A stretch of 64,000 bases of DNA from Thermothielavioides terrestris NRRL 8126 (Eukaryota; Ascomycota; Sordariomycetes; Sordariales; Chaetomiaceae): assembly GCF_000226115.1 (NCBI RefSeq), contig NC_016459.1:1054001-1118000 (forward strand), in the 5' to 3' direction. The notes beneath the pieces are model-generated. The model saw only the letters and a list, made by a program, of their open reading frames with translations, searched no databases and was not told where the DNA came from. Numbering within the stretch: position 1 is the stretch's first letter; every line of letters begins with the position of its first letter. Shown piece by piece: positions 1 to 9,971 of the stretch. Both the position numbers and the translations under genes were made by a program.

Positions 1-168
1 ACCACCCGCAGCATGAACGAGCGCCAGTTCGTCGAGATCGCCGAGCGCTGGATGCAGTGGCCCTTCCGCCCGACCTACGCGGAGCTGGTGTCGCGCACGG
101 TCGAGGACTTCTCCGACGACATCGAGGAGAGCCCGAGCGGTAATAGTATGTCGCCCAACGTCGATTGA
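1..168 (+). CDS. 3' end of an unidentified gene
   Basis: Frame 1 is open from the window edge and codes for 55 residues before TGA at 166-168. The codons are GC-rich at the third position, like the other genes here. The fragment ends in an acidic and then serine-rich tail (DFSDDIEESPSG). I do not recognise the family from this short C-terminus. The start and most of the gene lie outside the window. It is called coding because of the strong third-position bias and because the next 1.1 kb lacks any comparable frame. Confidence 0.6.
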   Translation, partial: TTRSMNERQFVEIAERWMQWPFRPTYAELVSRTVEDFSDDIEESPSGNSMSPNVD

Positions 169-1307
169 TCGGTTGCCGCGAGGGGAAAGAGGGACGGTAT
201 ACGTGTTTCATAAGCTGTGTGGCATGGCATATATAAGGTAACTGGGAGAGGTATGTATTATTGGCTTGCAGCATGGGCATGGCGTATGTTGCGCGGTACT
301 GTAGATCGACCTGTATATTAGTGTACACAAGGGATATAGATACTGGGATATGGCAGGCCGTCTTTTCTTGCGTGCCTCGTGACCCTGTGAGGTTATTGAG
401 CTTAAAAGAGATCCGTGTGATCTTCAATCGTCAAGTTCGCAACCCGAGATGTGAGTCCACTTGGGCCGCAAACTGCCCTAACTGAGCGGCCTCTTGTTGA
501 ATTGCTAACACAGGCGACGTCACTGAACTTCCTCGCCAGTGTACTTCCCGGGGCCGAGTTCGGTCCCCGACGAATGCAGGTTGCCTTGGCCGTCCATTTG
601 CCACTCGTACAGGAAAAAAATTAGTGAATCCTGAACTTCTTAAGCATAGCAAACTTGGAAGACCTCACATGTCGACAGCTCTTTTTCACTGTCTGGCAGC
701 TCACTAGCCGCGATGAAGCATCTCTGACGCGGTGTTTGGACCCTGGCTCGGCACTTGGCCCTGTTCCTGGCACTGTAACTCCACGGCCCGTGCCACCCCT
801 GTCGCAACGATCGATCAGCCTGCTGCACCCCTGGTCCAGATTAGCGAATGCAGGGTCTCAGCAGGTATGTACTGTGTAAGTCGATCACCGTCCGGCGCGC
901 CTTCCCTTGCGTGCCTTGTGTGAAGCGAGCCTACCTGATGCAGCCCAGTGGGTGACACCCGACAATTCCTCCCTTTTTTCAGGATTTACCTCGACGGTGC
1001 ACGGTGCGACTTGTTCGTTTCGCTTCGCTTCGCTGTCCCGTCCTCCGAATTTCCTCCATTACGAATGCCTTCATTCTGTCTCCTGCGCCTACAATGAGAA
1101 CGTCAACTAGCTAACGGTTTGCTGCTTCTCCGTACTGACCTCGACTTGCGACCTCGACCCACGCAGGGCAAAATTGTGCGTACGTGGCTACGGCTTTATC
1201 AAGGCAGCCGACCACCAACTAGCACGTCGCACGACAACCTACGGTGCAAACGCGAGGCCAAACCTACCCCTCGTCCTGCAGCCCTTGCGCGATGACTCTC
1301 TAACAAG
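169..1307. other. Intergenic region, no gene seen
   Basis: This is the 3' flank of the first gene and the upstream region of the GT90 gene. The short open frames here overlap each other on both strands and have no recognisable motif. Pyrimidine-rich sequence just before 1308 could be the GT90 leader. No RNA gene or repeat was seen. Confidence 0.6.
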
Positions 1308-2654
1308 ATGCCGTTTCCACGTCGTCCTTCGGCATTCCTCCGATATCTCCTCCCAGCGCTCATACTGACGCTGACCTTCTACATTTTGACCCAAACCAAA
1401 GGCCTTTCCTCACAAATCGGCCCACTCCTTCCCGCGGTTTCTTGGAAGCACAAGAATGGCTCGAACCGGCATCCTATCGACAAACTAGTCAAGAAGGCCG
1501 ATGAGGAGTTTTCCAGCTTGATCTCGCGCGCAACCTCAACTCTCGAAGATGCGGCCGCCGCCTACCGCAAGCGCCGGGGCCGCCATCCCCCGCCTAGCTT
1601 CGATAAGTGGTACGAGTTCGCACGCCAGAAGAACGCCATCATCGTGGAGGAGTTCTGGGATCAGATATACCACGATCTTGAGCCGTTCTGGGCTCTCAAG
1701 CCGGCGCAGATCCGCAAGGACGCCCGCGAGTTCGAGATGCGCATCGAGATCCGCGACCATAAAGCCTCGACTAGGAGCGACTGGTTTTGGACGCAGATCT
1801 GGCTGGAGATGCTCCAGACGATCGAGCACCTGCTTCCGGACATGGATCTCGCGCTGAACCCAATGGACGAACCTAGGCTAGTGGTTCCGTGGGAGGACAT
1901 ACAGGGATATATGCGGCAGGCGGCAAAGACGAAGACCATGGAGGATCCACGGGGCGTGGTGAGTGAGTTTGGGAAGTTGCCTCTGCCTGGGAAGGAGACG
2001 TTGGAAGAAGAGGCTGCGCCTGAGAGGATATGGGAGCACGAAAGTGAGCTTACCTGCATTATACTTGCTTCACACTTGGGAGCTTCGGCTGATCCGGCAC
2101 AGAGCACTACTGGCTCATAGCCCGCCGCGGCTGCGCACCCGATAGCCCGGCTCGCAAAGCGGACGTCGTCACAGACTTCAACAGAACCCCTTCCATTGCC
2201 AGCAGCTTCGACTTGAAGCATATGCAGGATGGTTACGTCGTCAACTACACACTCAGCACCGACTTCTGCCACCAAGCCGACCTGCAGGCCCTCGAAGGCA
2301 TCTTCGTCGAACCCCTCAGCGTTTCCGCTACCAGATCCCTTCTCCCGGTCTTTGGGGGCTCCAAGCTAGCGGTCAACAACGACATCCTGCTCCCCGCGCC
2401 TATGTATTGGAACGAAGAGGAGCGCTTTACGGGTGCCGAAGGGGCTAGCATCCCCTGGGAATCCAAGCACTCATCCGCCATCTGGCGCGGCGTTGCGACA
2501 GGCGGCCTCAACCGAGAAACCAACTGGCGCTCGTTCCAACGCCACCGCTTCGTCGCGATGAACAACGCCAGCCAGCTCGCCCTAGCCGCGTCAGGCGCCA
2601 GCCCACCCCTAAACTTTGCGCTCCCGGCCAAGGAATACCACCTCGCCGCCACTC

Positions 2655-2697
<43 letters not shown>

Positions 2698-3244
2698 CAC
2701 CAACAGCGACCTCACCCTGCCCGGTTGGCTCTCCGCCACCACCGACATCGCCTTCACCGACCTGATGTGCGCCCACGACGGCTTCTGGCCGGGGTGCAAC
2801 TACACGGACGCGTACTTCGCGCCGGTCCCGCCGATGCCCATGGCGGAGCAGTTCCGGCACAAGCTGCTGCCGGACGTGGACGGCAACTCGTTCAGCGGCC
2901 GCTACCTCGGCTTCCTGCGCTCGACCAGCCTGCCGGTGAAGGCGGCGCTGTGGCGAGAGTGGCACGACAGCCGGCTCGTCGCGTGGAAGCACTTCGTGCC
3001 CATGGACGCCCGGTTCGGCGACTGGTACGGCATCCTCGAGTATTTCCTCGGCTGCGAGGCCGCCGGCGTGCCGGGGAGGGATGGGGTTGCGGAGCGCATT
3101 GCGATGGCGGGGCGCGAGTGGGCCGGCAAGGTCCTCCGGCGGGAAGATATGCAGGTGTACGTGCTCAGGTTGTTGTTGGAGTATGCGAGGGTGGTGGATG
3201 AGAGGAGGGAGAAGATGGGGTGGGTGGGGGATTTGCTGCGCTGA
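1308..3244 (+). CDS. GT90 (CAP10/CAP59-like) glycosyltransferase
   Basis: Predicted as two exons, 1308-2043 and 2103-3244, giving 625 residues. The 59-nt intron has a GTGAGC donor and a CACAG acceptor. Without it the frame stops, and with it the conserved stretch HYWLIARRGC is restored. Residues about 10-30 (FLRYLLPALILTLTFYIL) form one N-terminal membrane anchor, as expected of a type II Golgi enzyme. From about residue 330 the GT90/DUF821 signature follows: NNDILLPAPMYW, then WRGVATGGLNRETNW and FQRHRF. The C-terminus has the family's REDMQVYVLRLLLEYARV. Family members transfer xylose or related sugars to glycans in the secretory pathway, but the substrate cannot be read here. A run of 14 serines (AGC repeat) interrupts the domain. 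The family call is firm and the exact role is unknown. Confidence 0.88.
2656..2697 (+). repeat. AGC microsatellite coding poly-serine
   Basis: A run of AGC codons, with one AGT near the end, codes for 14 consecutive serines inside the GT90 gene. The repeat stays in frame. Length polymorphism between strains is likely because pure triplet repeats slip. Confidence 0.9.
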
Positions 3245-4766
3245 GGCGCAGTGGCCAGCAACGTGCAGGTGTGTCTTGTTCCTGCATTGGAGGATCTTCA
3301 ATCTCGATTGGGCCATTCAAGTAAAGTGAGTGGGACCTCTGGCGCACGGTGCGTCATGACCAGGGAGTGGGCGCAGGATCTCAACTTTCTCCCTCAATCT
3401 CCTCCTCAATCTGAGAAATTCTCAGTCCAAGTTGCTCCCGAGCTCCAGACTGAATTCGGCATGGCACATCACTTGATCAACTCTGCCAGGATTCCTTGGT
3501 AATTACAAGACTTCTCGCCAGGTATTTCCGTGCACAAAAAAGGCCCGTGACACCCATGAACCAAACGCGCATGTCTCCCGACCAGTCCCAGCCGGGTGCA
3601 GCGCAATCTCTTACCTAACAGCAGATCCCGTGCCCAGCAGCCCGACGGCAGGACAGGCGGCCGCAACGGTGAGCAAGGATACAGACGAACTCGGGAGCCG
3701 GGGGGAGGGAGTGGGCACGGCGAGCGGGAGAACCGGAGACCCTGCACCGAATTTTGAGTAAGGAGTGGGCCTGTGGATGCGGGTGGGCCGGCGCTTGCCG
3801 GCGGTATCCGCCAGGGGGTTAACGGCCTGCCGTTAACTGCAATCGCACTTATAACTTAACGGCAGTCGGAGCCGAGACGATGTCATGCTAAGCACTCCCG
3901 CGCCGTTTTTCTCCCCTCCACGTGAGCGATTTGCCGGCAAACGCCCCAGAATGAAGAAGAAAGGCAAGATAATCAGGGATGCGAAGCTGAGGGTGTAGCA
4001 ACTCCGAGCCACACTGGCCAGTAATCCGATGCCGGGATGCGCCCTGCCGGTGCCGATGGCATTACGTGTTTGGCCGGAACGGGGAGATATAAGGGAGGAA
4101 GCTTATCTGCCGCCCTCCAGCTCGCGATGGGTCGGGAGAACTTCACTCTTTTTGTTCTTCAACGACAGCACGTCTGGCCGGCCTCTCTCTCTTTGTTTCC
4201 GCGAGCAGACCCCGACTTTCTGACGTTATCGATTGTGCCGCATTGACCGCCTCCTGTGGCCACAGCAAAGGCCCGTCTGACAGAGTCCGACGAGTCAAGC
4301 AAGTCCCTTATCGCCCGTGACAGACCTGAATCAGTGGCTTGGTTCTGTCAAGGTGTGTTTCGAAACTTCCTATTGTTAGCTTCCGTTTCGCCTGATCTCG
4401 CCCCCGGGGTGTTCGCCCCACCATGTCGCGCCGCCATCAGGGTGTTTGGCCCACAAAATCCGGGCGATGGAGCAGTCATGGGCGGAGATCCCGCACATGC
4501 ATTCCTTGTTTTGTGCCATGTGCCGGTCTCCATCAGGTTGGCCCCGGCCGGCAAGATAAAGAAGATCTCTGCGCTTCATTTTTTGCAGTTTTCTGGTGTC
4601 CGGGTTTTGGTTCTGACGATCAATCAATTGTGTCTTTGCAGCACAGCGCGTCCCTTGCCTTAGTCCCTTACCTTAGTCGCTTACCTTCTCAACGTGTGCA
4701 TATCGGCGCCGGATCGGGCCCCATACGACGTCATCTCGCATTTCCCACCCAATAAATCTCAAGCCG
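3245..4766. other. Intergenic region and arginase upstream region
   Basis: About 1.5 kb between the GT90 stop and the arginase ATG. It holds no recognisable gene. CT-rich stretches and possible 3' splice sites (TTTTTTGCAG near 4590, CTTTGCAG near 4640) precede the arginase start, so a leader intron is possible. A 110-codon upstream reading frame is listed separately. Confidence 0.5.
4423..4755 (+). other. Possible upstream reading frame in the arginase leader
   Basis: An ATG in a good context (CCACCATG) opens 110 codons and stops 11 nt before the arginase ATG. The product has no recognisable domain. If the transcript starts upstream of 4423 and this region is not spliced out, ribosomes would meet this frame before arginase. 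It could equally be chance, since a leader intron could remove it. Arginase in related fungi is arginine-regulated, which is the only reason to note it. Confidence 0.2.
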
Positions 4767-5915
4767 ATGTCCCCCTTCGGTCGCAACGGTGATATCGCCG
4801 GCGCCGGCACGCTCACGCCGCCGCCCACGACAGGCCGCAACTCGCCGCGCTTCTTCGGCAAGCTCAACACGTCCATGATCGAGTCCAAGTTCCTCGCGCA
4901 CCCGGAAGACCTCGGCATCGTCGCCGTCGGCTTCTCGGGCGGGCAGGGCAAGCCGGGCGTGGACGCGGCGCCGACGGCGCTGATCGAGGCCGGCCTGCTG
5001 ACGCAGCTGCGCGACGAGCTCGGCTACAACCTGCACGGCCACGACACCGTACACCTGTACAATGACCTGGTCCCCGCGCAGGACCCGCCGCACCGCGGCA
5101 TGAAGAACCCGCGCGCCGTGTCGGCCGTCACGCGCCGCATCGCCGGCCAGGTGTACGAGCACGCCCGCGAAGGGCGGCTGGTGCTGACGCTGGGCGGCGA
5201 CCACAGCATCGCCATCGGCACCATCGCCGGCACCGCTAAAGCCATGCGCGAGCGGCTCGGCAGGGAGATCGCCGTGATCTGGGTCGATGCGCATGCCGAC
5301 ATCAACACGCCCGAGACGAGCGGCAGCGGGAACGTCCACGGCATGCCGGTCAGCTTCTTGACCGGTCTCGCCAGGGAGGACAAGGACGAGTTTTTCGGCT
5401 GGTTGAAGGACGAGCACCGGATCAGCGTTAAGAAGCTGGTATACATCGGCCTGAGGGATGTTGACCCGGGGGAGAAGCGGATCTTGAGGGAGAACGGGAT
5501 CAAGGCGTTCAGCATGTTCGATATCGACAAGTCGGTTCCCCCTGCCGCTCAGCGTTCCTGCTGCAATGAGATGAGGACGAATCTGTAGCTAACGGCCAAC
5601 AGGTACGGCATCGGCCGCGTCGTGGAGATGGCGCTCGCGCACATCGGCAACGACACGCCCATCCACCTGTCGTTCGACGTCGACGCGCTCGATCCCTTGT
5701 GGGCTCCCTCGACCGGCACGCCCGTGCGCGGCGGCCTGACGCTGCGCGAGGGCGACTTCATCTGCGAGTCGGTGCATCAGACGGGCAGCCTGGTGGCCGT
5801 CGACCTCGTCGAGGTCAACCCGCGCCTGGCGCCGGAGAACGACATCGGAGCGCACGAGACGGTCAGGGCGGGCTGCTCCCTTGTCCGGTGCGCGCTCGGC
5901 GAGAGCTTGCTGTGA
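4767..5915 (+). CDS. aga: Arginase
   Basis: Hydrolyses arginine to ornithine and urea, the first step of arginine catabolism. Two exons (4767-5530 and 5603-5915) give 358 residues. The 72-nt intron starts GTCGGT, has a GCTAAC branch site and ends CAACAG, and splicing restores DIDKYGIG. The manganese-binding motifs are all present: GGDHS at 143-147, DAHAD at 174-178 and SFDVDALDP at 278-286. HGMP (191-194), GTPVRGGLT and DLVEVNP also match the family. Nothing essential is missing. The first 36 residues are proline- and glycine-rich and not part of the fold. Met37, just before the conserved core, could serve as a second start. Neurospora arginase is known to be made as two size forms from one locus. 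The downstream neighbour is a pair of small transposons. Confidence 0.95.
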
Positions 5916-6234
5916 GGTGGTCAGAACGAAAACGGCGGAGGGAATGCCGCGAGCTTCCTGCGGCTTTTTGGTTGGATGTTGTCTTGCGTACGGAATATTC
6001 CGTACACCGTCCGTTAGCTCACAGGCGCCGGGGCGTCCATGGGTTCGTTATTTCCAGCTTCATCAGGCAGCATGGCATGTTTCTCAGTCTCTCCGGACTT
6101 TGGCGGCTCGGATGTAGATGGATATCGAGTAGATACAGATACGGAGTACGGAACCTCATAGAACTGTTGTTGCTACAAGGAGTCTGTGACTACATGTCAA
6201 TTGGAGATCGCAGATCGCGGGAGGATCGCTCGCC
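5916..6234. other. Arginase 3' flank
   Basis: About 320 bases between the arginase stop and the left end of the first MITE-like element. No gene or repeat seen. A small palindrome (GGAATATTCC) lies near 5993. Confidence 0.5.
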
Positions 6235-6716
6235 TACACCTCCTCCAGCATTCTGAATCCTAGCGTGGTACTTGTCGATCAACTAAACCTAAATCAGTCA
6301 AAGTGCCGAGAAGTTCAGATACAGCCAAGCCATATAAAATTTCTATTGCCGCGGAAGTATCAGTACTAGATACAGCCTCCCTAGTTTTCAATAACTATAC
6401 GAAGCCATTTGGGCATTGAACGTGTAAACCGTCGGATGAAGTCTTCCAGTATCGCCGCCGATACCTCCTAAATGGCCTCCAACCTCGAAGGTGGTGGACG
6501 GATTGCTGTATGGTGGTTCGAACGTAAGTGTGGCGCTTCGAACGTAGCGTGGTAGTTGGATTCGACTTGGTTCAATGAAATTCGCGCTGTTGGTTGCGAG
6601 AAGTACCTTGCCATAGAAATTATGAGAAGAGTAACTTACTAGCCAAAAATGGATTAAAGTTGGCACTAAGTGGGGCGAAGTATCGCGCTAGGATTCAGAA
6701 TGCTGGAGGAGGTGTA
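6235..6716. mobile_element. MITE-like element with 31-bp perfect terminal inverted repeats
   Basis: Bases 6235-6265 and 6686-6716 are perfect inverted copies of each other (TACACCTCCTCCAGCATT.. at the left end). Similarity continues imperfectly inward: GTGCC..AATTTCTAT at the left has a diverged inverted partner near 6600-6665, so the whole 482 bp may fold back. The ends begin and finish with TA, which could be the duplicated TA target of the Tc1/mariner superfamily. There is no coding capacity, so it would need a transposase from elsewhere. Class assignment rests only on the TA and size. Confidence 0.75.
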
Positions 6717-6967
6717 CTGCGGCCCTGGCAGGTTCTGAGCGGCCCACCCGCCACCGGCATTTTGGCTCTGCAGGTGCCCAACGGGCTGATGGCTAAAGAG
6801 GTCCTGCCAAGACTAATTTCGGCCAATTGTCGGCAATGTTTTTACAACGTTATTACGCAGCCCCGATCGCCAAGGCGTTTGCATTATCACTATCGCCAAG
6901 CGGTTAGTTCGCCGGGGGTACGGAGGGCGGCGCTAGCCCCCCGCCCCCCGCTAGTTAGGATTCGGGT

Positions 6968-7003
6968 TAAGGTTAGGGTGCGGGTCAAGGTTAGGGTACG
7001 GGT
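6968..7003 (+). repeat. Two tandem 18-bp telomere-like repeats
   Basis: Two copies of an 18-mer of the form (T/C)AAGGTTAGGGT(G/A)CGGGT lie in tandem inside the second MITE. Each contains TTAGGG, the fungal telomere unit, in degenerate surroundings. Two copies are too few to call an interstitial telomere. Confidence 0.6.
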
Positions 7004-7011
7004 TATCCTCC

Positions 7012-7030
7012 TTTTTTTTTTTTTTTTTTT
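7012..7030 (+). repeat. T19 homopolymer
   Basis: Nineteen consecutive T inside the hAT-like MITE, just after the telomere-like repeats. Confidence 0.9.
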
Positions 7031-7229
7031 CAATTTGGTTAAGGTTTGGTGAAGTTGTTGCTACGAGTCTTCGCGATTTTGCATTGTTGATGTTGCTCTA
7101 AGTCGTCGCGGCCCCGCTTACCCCGTGGCGATTGCCGCTCACCCCATGGCGATTGTAAATACTTGTAAGCGGCAGTCTCCGAAATTACACTAGTCTTGGC
7201 GGGACCTCTTTAGCCATAACCCCCAACGG

Positions 7230-8306
7230 CCCAGCCACCGCGAGAGCTGCCCCACTCACGATAATCACAGCCCACCTCCTGAGTGCCTCGATGGAGGAAC
7301 AATGAGCAGCTTTGGCTGGGTTCTGAGTTGGGCCATGGGATGCAACGTTTTTCCAGGACCATTCCACTGAGACCCAACAATGCCCAATTGATTACAGTTG
7401 GGCTGAGATTCCTCGACTTCCACTCCCTGCCTCCCCTGTTTTCCGATCTGTCGGGCCCTGACATGGAAGCTCCCCGCACCCCTGTTCCCCACGTTGCGAT
7501 CAGGCACCGATAAAAGCGCGAGCCAAGCCTTTCAAGTTCCCGCGGGACGCAGGTCCAGCGACGGCGCGGCGCGGAGATCAGAAACCCGACGCCATTCTCC
7601 CCGTCGCATCCCATCGCATTCTTGATCAACGGATGCACAGATCATCCCCGTTTGCAATCTTGTCTTGAAGCCTTCGGCGCGTCCCACCGGCTCGCTCGAC
7701 TCGGTCAGTTTCTTCTTCCCAGCCACGACAGCGACTGGCTTGCTCCACCGCGCAGTGGGGCAACCCGACGAAGACCGCCAAAACGCCCGCCGCCAACCTC
7801 TCGATCCCCCCACACCTCGACGTGGCACCCGCTCCGTTCCGCTGTGCCCCCTGCGGCCCCGGCAAGGCGCTCGCCTGACCGCAAGTGTCTGGGCTCAGGG
7901 GCACCAGACTGGGGTTTTGGTGGATTTGAAGAAGAATTTCTTCTTGACGGGCTCAGGCTTCCCTTGCGGCCAAGGGCTGCCTGTGCGACTGGCAACAACA
8001 AAACCAAGATCATCGTGCCACGGACGGGTCAGTGCAGCGGGCCGGACAGGTGCGCTGCGGTTGTCCGAGGTCCGCACTGGTCTCTACACTACGCGATCGT
8101 TGGATGAGCATAAAGAGGAGAGGGAAACATTTCAGCGACTTCAACCCACTCACTCCGCCGATCGACGGCCGGACACTGTCCCCGTGGATGACACGGCACG
8201 CCGGCCCCGGCCGAACACCGCATCTTCACCCACCTAACCACCCCGCCTCGCACGATCGCGCCTTCTTCTCCCTTCCCACTGCGATCCTGCACCCGCAACC
8301 GCCGCC
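7230..8306. other. Intergenic region and leader of the four-helix gene
   Basis: About 1.1 kb of GC-rich sequence with many overlapping open frames on both strands (for example 7622-8107 +, 7665-8237 +, 7210-7638 -). None has a recognisable domain, and they contradict each other, so none is called. The CT-rich stretch just before 8307 resembles a fungal 5' leader. Confidence 0.5.
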
Positions 8307-8986
8307 ATGGCGTCGACCGTCACCAGCGACTCGGCCGTCTACGAGCGCCGCGTCGTCGAGCGCATCCACAAGTACCACTGGCCGGCCGTGCAGCTCAACC
8401 TCTGGATGCTCATCATGCTGATCGCGTCGTGCCTAATCATCGGCGTGTTCGCAACCTTCATCCAGATCCAGCAGACACTGCTGCTGCCAATACCATGGTA
8501 AGTTCCCTGTTCCCTTCCCACCCTTCTCCATCCCCTTTCTCGTTTCCCCCGGCCGTCTCTCGGCCTCTTCCAGTTCAAAAAAAGCCGCTAACACGCCGAG
8601 CCAGGTACTTCCCCTACTACATCACGGTGGCCTCGCTGTCGGTGGCTTTCATCCTGCTGCTGCTCTGGCTGATCTTCCAGCGGCGGCTGCTGCCGAGCAT
8701 CGTGCTGATCGGCGGCTTCATCCTGTTCGTCCTGTGGCTCGTCGGCCTCGTCGTCATCTCCATCCAGCTGTGGGGGCCCTCCGGCTCCGTCAGCTCCAAC
8801 TGCAACGTCTACGTCTTCGGCGCCAGCCCCCAGCCCACCGGCCAGAGCCTGCAGACGCTCGCCTGGCTGCAGCAGCGCAGCATCTGCCAGAGCTGGCAGG
8901 CCGTCTTTGCGTTCGGGCTGGTTGGGGAGATCTTTTTGTTGTGGATCATGGTCATGTCTTATCAGGTTTTTGCGGATGATTCTTGA
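8307..8986 (+). CDS. Small four-helix membrane protein (MARVEL-like)
   Basis: Exons 8307-8497 and 8605-8986 give 190 residues. The 107-nt intron has a perfect GTAAGT donor, a GCTAAC branch site and a CCAG acceptor, and the junction recreates a TGG codon. The start is in an excellent context (GCCGCCATGG). Four hydrophobic segments are clear, at about residues 31-52, 65-88, 94-117 and 162-183. Between helices three and four is a loop with two cysteines (SNCNV and SICQS), and helix one carries another. The N-terminus is short and soluble. The topology and size match fungal MARVEL-type integral membrane proteins. No enzyme motif is seen and the function is unknown. Confidence 0.8.
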
Positions 8987-9677
8987 GGTCGGGTACTTTT
9001 TCTCTTCTTTTTGCTGTGGGATGATGGCGCTCTGTGTCAATGCCGTATTCGCGAGTTCAAACGCAGTTCTGCGCTGGGAGCTTCTTCCATTTTCTTTTTT
9101 GTGTATATTTGTGTTTTGTTTCTTGGCTGCTTTTTCGGCCAGGGCTCTTCCCTCTTGCATGGATAGACGGAGTTGGGCTTCTCGGGGCATTTGTGTTGGC
9201 AGATTCTGTGTATCAACGGGGTGTTTGGATCTGAGATGAGGCATGTATATGCGACGTATGACCGGAGGTACACCGAGCATTGCAAGCGGCCGAGGGATGA
9301 GGCTGTGATTTCTTACAGCAAAGGAAGAGTAGTTCGATGCTCACGACTGGGTATCAGATCATGGGTACGCCAGACATGCATCAACTGCTTTAAGGGAGAT
9401 CCCACCTATTGTATTCAGAACGACCGAAGTGTTTCAAGTTTAAAAGCAGATGGGACCCCAATGCCAAATTAACCACATGGGCGCGAATCTGCTCCTTTTG
9501 CGCTCTGAATCGGAGGGCGCAGGTCTTGACATCCTACCCCTGACTCGAAAGTAAACAATGGTCGATGATGATTGGTTTTAAATTTACGGACAGCAAGCAG
9601 CCCAAAGTACTTATTGGGAACAACAAAAGGACAAAAGGGACCAGGTCTACCACAGTACGGAATACAGGTGCCAGGAA

Positions 9678-9716
<39 letters not shown>

Positions 9717-9971
9717 CCGACTTGCTTGCCTCGAACTCATCCATCCACAATCCGCCGTGAACCAGGGCAACACGTATGCACGCCCTTAAGTACTAGTAAG
9801 TCTCGAGTAAAAAGCCGGAATTTATGTCAAGTTAAGCTTTGTCTGGGAACCACTTACAATCCGTCCCCATCATCTAGAACTGACTCTTGATTGTCTACGT
9901 CGTAACCCTTTTTTTTGTCTACCCATGCATTTTAGCCAAGAACCGCGCCCTGACCGAGTCACGATTGCAAC
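8987..9971. other. Convergent intergenic region
   Basis: 3' flanks of the four-helix gene (+) and the large cysteine-module gene (-). It holds no gene. Its notable feature is a run of 37 T at 9680-9716. Confidence 0.6.
9680..9716 (+). repeat. T37 homopolymer
   Basis: Thirty-seven consecutive T between two genes. A retroposed poly(A) tail on the minus strand is possible, but I found no matching element body or flanking duplication. The length may be uncertain in the assembly. Confidence 0.9.

Larger units (their letters stand above)
6785..7221. mobile_element. hAT-like MITE with 8-bp target duplication
   Basis: Bases 6789-6815 and 7191-7217 are inverted copies with one mismatch in 27 (ATGGCTAAAGAGGTC at the left end). 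CCCAACGG occurs directly outside both ends (6777-6784 and 7222-7229), fitting an 8-bp target-site duplication as made by hAT transposases. The interior is non-coding. It contains two 18-bp telomere-like repeats and a run of 19 T. It lies only 68 bp from the previous MITE. Confidence 0.7.

Noticed and set aside
2609..3316. Minus-strand frame of 235 codons with poly-Ala
   Set aside because: It is the antisense shadow of the GT90 gene and its AGC repeat.
7622..8237. Overlapping plus-strand frames of 161 and 190 codons
   Set aside because: Several frames on both strands are open at once in this GC-rich leader; no domain, and start codons are not distinguished.
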